A stretch of 14,900 nt of DNA from Anaerolineales bacterium (GTDB taxonomy: Bacteria > Chloroflexota > Anaerolineae > Promineifilales > Promineifilaceae), in assembly GCA_020432595.1 (NCBI GenBank), contig JAGQGA010000061.1, positions 1 through 14,900 of the forward strand, given 5' to 3'. Under the pieces are notes generated by a model that ran no database searches, was not told the origin of the DNA, and saw nothing but the letters and a program-made list of their open reading frames with translations. Shown piece after piece: positions 11,870 through 14,900 of this stretch. Numbering within the stretch: position 1 is the stretch's first letter; the number at the start of each line of letters is the position of its first letter. Position numbers and translations under genes: made by a program.

Positions 11870-13021
11870 TCAATCTTTTTGACCTTGTTGCTGTTGAGAA
11901 TCTGAAAGATTGACTGCAGATGTGAGCAAGGCAATTATTCTTTCAAAGAATCGGTCACTAAAACCAGCTAAAAAGCCAATCACAGCATAAATGCCAAATT
12001 CCGCTAAAGTGGCCTCTGTTGCATCTGGGGGCTGGCTTCCCAGAACAACTAAACCAGATGATATTGCCATGTAGGATACACCACTCATCAAAATACCGAT
12101 CATTGGCCGAGCAAGCACCCACCGAAGTTCAACGTCAAAACGAACACGACCTCGTTGGTTATAAAACCGATGCAAAATGTGAGCCAAGCTACCAGCTGCT
12201 CCCCACATAACGATAGCCCATGGAACGCTATAAACAGGAATAAGTTCTAGTAATTGCCAATTGCGCCCAAATATCAATGGTAGGAAAACAATAACAATAT
12301 AGATTACAGTAGCTACTATAACCGCCATTTGCCATTGGCGCTGAGATTGTTTTTGCGACTTTTCAATAATGATTGCTTGATGAATAAACGTAATAGCAGA
12401 TTGGAGTCTTGGCCAATCGACGTAATTTTCTTGCTCAATTTGACTTAATATATCCTGAGCCTCTTGGCGCCTCTGGATAACGCTATTATAAAGCTCTTCA
12501 TTATCAATCAATTCGCTGACAGCTTGGTTTGAAACGCGAATCAACTCAGTTTCCCAATACATTTTTCGAGATTCAAGTGAGCTTTGTTGCCGTGCAATTA
12601 ATTCGGCTTCTGCATTATCAAGTTTGTTCTTGGTCTCTTCGAGTTTTTGGCTGTTCCTTTTGCTCTGAAGCGAATAAATGACTAAGAAGATAGATATAAA
12701 CAAGGCAACTAAAATTATATTTCCTGGAAATGTAACAAGAATGGCAAGTTTCCCCACAAAAGCTTCTGGGTAAAATATGAAAAATGCGAAGAATACTACA
12801 CACAAGTAAAAAAGGATAAGAAGTACCCAAAGAATAAGCGTAGATTGTTGTCGCTGTAAGGCAAATAAATGTTCCTGTAACCTATCTCGCTCACCCCGTT
12901 TCTTATATAGCTCATCGGCTTGTGATGCTACTCCTGTTGTAGCATGACGCAATGATGGGTTTTCCGATACTGGAATATCCTCTGCTCCTACCTTAGGTTC
13001 AAAATCAGATACATTTGTCAT
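11870..13021 (-). CDS. Multi-pass membrane protein with central coiled coil
   Basis: Family not named with confidence. From the start at 13019-13021 it has 383 residues. Regions: a polar N-terminus and short coiled coil (1-60), membrane helices at about 61-84 and 92-118, a long charged coiled coil (120-195), then four more hydrophobic helices at about 231-251, 262-283, 305-327 and 340-357. A conserved-looking 'FLAGFSDRFFERI' follows, and a Gln-rich tail ends the protein. The C-terminal half ('GSLAHILHRF', 'VELRWVLARPMIGI', 'GFSDRFFE') resembles membrane modules of uncharacterised bacterial proteins near signalling or conflict genes; that is recollection, not proof. GAAAGG eight bases upstream supports this start; a longer ORF to 13069 would translate a hairpin. 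It is AT-rich and free of the ACGGCCGT palindrome, unlike its surroundings. Confidence 0.8.
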   Translation of the reverse strand: MTNVSDFEPKVGAEDIPVSENPSLRHATTGVASQADELYKKRGERDRLQEHLFALQRQQSTLILWVLLILFYLCVVFFAFFIFYPEAFVGKLAILVTFPGNIILVALFISIFLVIYSLQSKRNSQKLEETKNKLDNAEAELIARQQSSLESRKMYWETELIRVSNQAVSELIDNEELYNSVIQRRQEAQDILSQIEQENYVDWPRLQSAITFIHQAIIIEKSQKQSQRQWQMAVIVATVIYIVIVFLPLIFGRNWQLLELIPVYSVPWAIVMWGAAGSLAHILHRFYNQRGRVRFDVELRWVLARPMIGILMSGVSYMAISSGLVVLGSQPPDATEATLAEFGIYAVIGFLAGFSDRFFERIIALLTSAVNLSDSQQQQGQKD

Positions 13022-13040
13022 ATCAAAAACCTTTCGATAA

Positions 13041-13070
13041 AGTGTTAGGTACATATTTGCACCTAACACT
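13041..13070 (-). repeat. Perfect 10-bp inverted repeat between PLAT and membrane-protein genes
   Basis: AGTGTTAGGT (13041-13050) and ACCTAACACT (13061-13070) around a 10-nt loop. It sits in the 64-nt gap just upstream of the Shine-Dalgarno of the membrane-protein gene. No T-run follows, so it is more likely a processing or translation signal, or an operator, than a terminator. Confidence 0.75.
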
Positions 13071-13085
13071 CATTAAAAACTGTAC

Positions 13086-13544
13086 CTAGGCGACGAATGC
13101 TCCATCCTGCAATATTGCTTCAGTCGTGTAGTAGGGCGGTTCATCTTTGGCCAACCAGCCTACATCACTCCATTCTTTGTAAACAAACATATAGCTAGAG
13201 TTTCGCCGTTTGACAGACATCACAACTTTGCCACAATACCAGCCAGAATTCGACCCACTGTTATCGTGATAGAGCCGAATTTGACTATCACGCAACTCGC
13301 CCATCTCGAGATTTACCCGAAACTGGTAGGTATCCGTGTCACCTCGCTCAAAGTCGTCGTATCCCGGTTTGTCTAAGAGGTAGTGTACCCCAGCTACTTC
13401 AATGTATACGTCTGCATCTGTTCCCGCATAGTTAATATTCGGGGTTGTAATGGTGATTTTAAAAGCAGAAATATTCGCATCATCATTAAAACGACGAGTT
13501 TGCCGCTCTGAGCCTGCTACAAATAAACGTCTTGGTTTGGGCAT
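13086..13544 (-). CDS. PLAT/LH2 domain protein
   Basis: A 152-residue protein consisting mostly of one PLAT domain (residues about 25-112), a beta-sandwich that binds lipid or protein partners. The signature parts are 'YAGTDADVYIEV' (39-50), 'DDFERGDTDTYQF' (63-75) and 'LYHDNSGSNSGWYCGKVVM' (91-109). A short basic N-terminus and an aromatic C-terminal tail (WSDVGWLAKDE, PPYYTTEAIL) follow the pattern of stand-alone forms. No signal peptide is seen, so it probably stays in the cytoplasm. The ATG at 13542-13544 has CAGGAG eight bases upstream. It is first in a minus-strand set with the coiled-coil membrane protein 64 nt downstream, a natural partner for a lipid- or membrane-binding domain. It carries no palindrome copy. 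Confidence 0.9.
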   Translation of the reverse strand: MPKPRRLFVAGSERQTRRFNDDANISAFKITITTPNINYAGTDADVYIEVAGVHYLLDKPGYDDFERGDTDTYQFRVNLEMGELRDSQIRLYHDNSGSNSGWYCGKVVMSVKRRNSSYMFVYKEWSDVGWLAKDEPPYYTTEAILQDGAFVA

Positions 13545-14029
13545 GATCTGAACTCCTGTTTGATTGTTGAAGTACACGTTTGACCGCGCACCCGCTAAGG
13601 TTAAATAGATTTGTAGAGCAAACTACCAGCTTTTGTTCATGGCTATAATTTTGACTGCCTTTTATTGAATAGGGTCAAGCTATTAGCCTACTATAGGCGA
13701 GGGTATTACCATGCCATTGCCGTCATTGCCTTGCAACAGGGTAACGGTTGTGGCAATTTCGCTGCCATTGTCTTTATTTTGTTGGTAGAGCTTGGTTAAA
13801 CTGCTTGTTAGCTGGCCAGCTACTTGGTTGTTAGCTGCGTTGGTTGCATGTCATGCGTAATCGCAGTGTAGGGGAGATTTACGGCCGTTTCAAGAGCTAC
13901 TGGCCGTTTATATCGCTTTTATATCGGCAGATGTGGGGAAAAGTGAGGGGAGGTAGGCAAAAAGAAACGGCCGTTTTCACCATAAAAGGCAAAACGGCCG
14001 TTTGTATCGTTTCTAGTATCGCTTGGCAG
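13545..14029. other. 485-bp gap with gene remnant and three palindromes
   Basis: No complete gene is seen. The part 13683-13850 has a coding-like frame without a start codon (separate entry). Bases 13881-14001 hold three ACGGCCGT copies plus two CTGGCCGTT-like near matches. No convincing promoter for the PLAT gene was found, though TATAAT-like AT-rich sequence lies around 13640-13660. Confidence 0.6.
13683..13850 (-). pseudogene. Possible C-terminal remnant of a lost gene
   Basis: The minus strand has a 55-codon open frame, entered after a TGA at 13851-13853 and ending in TAA at 13683-13685. It contains 'QVAGQLTSSLTKLYQQNKD' and 'SEIATTVTLLQGNDGNGM', a natural amino-acid mix that looks like real protein sequence. 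No start codon or Shine-Dalgarno exists at its beginning. A decayed 3' end of a gene is the simplest reading; chance is not excluded. I do not recognise the family. Confidence 0.35.
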
Positions 14030-14900
14030 CTACTGTCCGGGCGGCAAAAAGTCAAAAATCATTTGGGCGTGAAGATTTTTACCATATTCCCCCATATGCG
14101 CACCATACGTTTGGCCATCACTATAGTAGGCTAAAGCCAATTCATACATAATTTCCTCGGTGCTGACCGGGAAGGGATCCATTTCCAACTGGAAGACAGC
14201 ATGTCCCTTTTCATCAACAATAACATTGTTTTCAGAACCATCAGGCACACCACAGGTAACTTCTTTCAAGACGACAAAGGGGGTCGGCTGAAACTTGACA
14301 CACCAAAGGGTATAAACACCATTAGGAACGAGCTTCTCAAAGGTCAAATCAAGATAGGCGCGATTGTTCCGAATCGTGTAAGTTCCATGCCCTTCAGCGG
14401 CAACCCAATCTGCCAGTGTGAAGCCCAATGGTTCGCCTTTAGGGAAGGGGCCTAAATTAAAGGGCGGGTCTAACGTATCTGCCACGAATTCGGATGAATT
14501 GTAAAGGGGTTGAGCAAGAATATCAGCTTCTAGGGTAAGAGGACGTGCAACCACTTCATCTCCCGCAGAAATATAAACGTGTTGAACGGGTAGATCCATT
14601 TGGACATTGGCAATTTCCATGGGAATAAAGTTGACCTGCGTGACGAGATTAGGCCCAACAACAGGGGCAGGGCTAGTCGCAAAAGGGGTCCACGTTGGTT
14701 CAACTTGGGCAACTTGAACGGCCGTTTCGGGGCAAGTTGGTTGTGTATCCCCAATACGATAAAAGACACGTTCTTCCTCCGTAAAGTCTCGTCTAATTTG
14801 CTGGCAAGCAAAAGCGATGACATCTGTCAAATAACACCCGCAAATGTACCACCCATTTACGGCAATAGTGTGCCACCCGTTTACGGCCATGATGTACCAG
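14030..14900 (-). CDS. 3' part of a gene; beta-rich C-terminal domain, partial
   Basis: Open on the minus strand up to the window edge, so probably truncated; an internal ATG at 14888-14890 would give 286 residues but has no Shine-Dalgarno in view. Residues about 20-53 (from 'LTDVIAFACQQIRRDFTEE' to 'TCP') resemble the tail found after WD40 or nSTAND regions of Chloroflexota and cyanobacterial proteins ('..ACxxxxRxLTxxEWxxY..TCP'). Then comes a Pro/Thr linker (W67-P80) and a long beta-rich region with 'VPNGVYTLWCVKF', 'GCxxPDGS-like CGVPDGSENNVIVDEKG' and 'ALAYYSDGQTYG', a pattern I associate with secreted or ligand-binding uncharacterised Chloroflexota proteins. The function is unknown. One palindrome encodes Thr-Ala-Val. 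Confidence 0.65.
   Translation of the reverse strand, partial: WYIMAVNGWHTIAVNGWYICGCYLTDVIAFACQQIRRDFTEEERVFYRIGDTQPTCPETAVQVAQVEPTWTPFATSPAPVVGPNLVTQVNFIPMEIANVQMDLPVQHVYISAGDEVVARPLTLEADILAQPLYNSSEFVADTLDPPFNLGPFPKGEPLGFTLADWVAAEGHGTYTIRNNRAYLDLTFEKLVPNGVYTLWCVKFQPTPFVVLKEVTCGVPDGSENNVIVDEKGHAVFQLEMDPFPVSTEEIMYELALAYYSDGQTYGAHMGEYGKNLHAQMIFDFLPPGQ
14846..14900. repeat. 24-bp tandem repeat at the window edge
   Basis: Units at 14846-14869 and 14870-14893 share GT-CCACCC-TTTACGGC and differ at few positions. A third begins at 14894 (GTACCAG). The unit is a multiple of three, so the minus-strand frame stays open and reads as repeats of 'AVNGWxxI'. It may continue beyond the window. Confidence 0.8.

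Larger units (their letters stand above)
704..14725. repeat. Dispersed palindrome ACGGCCGT, 25 copies
   Basis: Exact copies start at 704, 932, 1613, 2707, 2979, 3672, 4300, 4828, 5803, 6376, 7137, 7419, 7970, 8513, 8836, 8858, 10761, 10978, 11077, 11545, 11780, 13881, 13967, 13994 and 14718. Twenty extend to AACGGCCGTT. Twenty lie in genes and use all three phases: Thr-Ala-Val 12 times, Asn-Gly-Arg 5 times, Arg-Pro 3 times. Five lie outside genes. With independent bases at about 55% GC, fewer than one copy would be expected. None occurs at 8866-10760 or 11788-13880. The behaviour resembles HIP1 of cyanobacteria. Confidence 0.9.

Noticed and set aside
13844..14134. 96-codon plus-strand frame in the gap and across the end of the last gene
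   Set aside because: It is built from palindrome copies and overlaps the opposite gene; no Shine-Dalgarno and no recognisable domain.

Overview
The window looks like a piece of a chromosome from a Chloroflexota bacterium, probably an Anaerolineae-type lineage. The signs are bacterial mevalonate kinase, a DPPR-synthase-like UbiA enzyme, a P450 next to a TetR regulator, and a Chloroflexota-style '..TEEE..Y..TCP' sequence at the right edge. This placement is inference from gene content, not from a marker gene. Most of the window is GC-rich. The stretch of about 11.8-13.6 kb is clearly more AT-rich in the lines I counted by eye.

Layout: (1) 98-768: an Asp23/Gls24 protein (-) divergent from rpmB (+), as in the rpmB/yloU arrangement of Firmicutes. 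rpmB has a good promoter and a leader with two mutually exclusive hairpins. (2) 874-4156: three minus-strand genes read in the order alr, UbiA-family prenyltransferase, mevalonate kinase, so cell-wall D-alanine and isoprenoid/polyprenyl functions. The 232-bp gap before mevalonate kinase is filled by repeats. (3) 4232-7563: a tandem glycine riboswitch with a terminator, then a full-length glycine dehydrogenase gcvP (+). A block of heptamer repeats sits inside the peripheral stem of the first glycine aptamer. (4) 7727-7900: a 57-residue basic single-pass membrane protein with its own promoter and terminator. (5) 7963-9898: a two-domain Nudix protein, a TfoX C-terminal domain protein and a TetR regulator, all on minus. 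(6) 10092-11504: a cytochrome P450 (+), divergent from TetR across an operator-rich gap. (7) 11582-13544: a minus-strand trio of PLAT-domain protein, membrane/coiled-coil protein and 16-residue-repeat (MORN_2-like) protein. The trio is AT-rich and almost free of the window's signature palindrome, so it is a candidate acquired cassette. (8) 13545-14900: a decayed intergenic region, then the 3' part of a gene that is open at the window edge.

Two genome-scale signals stand out. The palindrome ACGGCCGT occurs 25 times, 20 of them as AACGGCCGTT. It is used in all three reading phases in genes and also in non-coding DNA, which resembles HIP1 of cyanobacteria. Separately, three families of degenerate 7-nt repeats (types GGAGATT, TTACTGA and GGAGTAG) occupy gene borders, often as inverted pairs able to form long hairpins. 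They resemble cyanobacterial STRR repeats.
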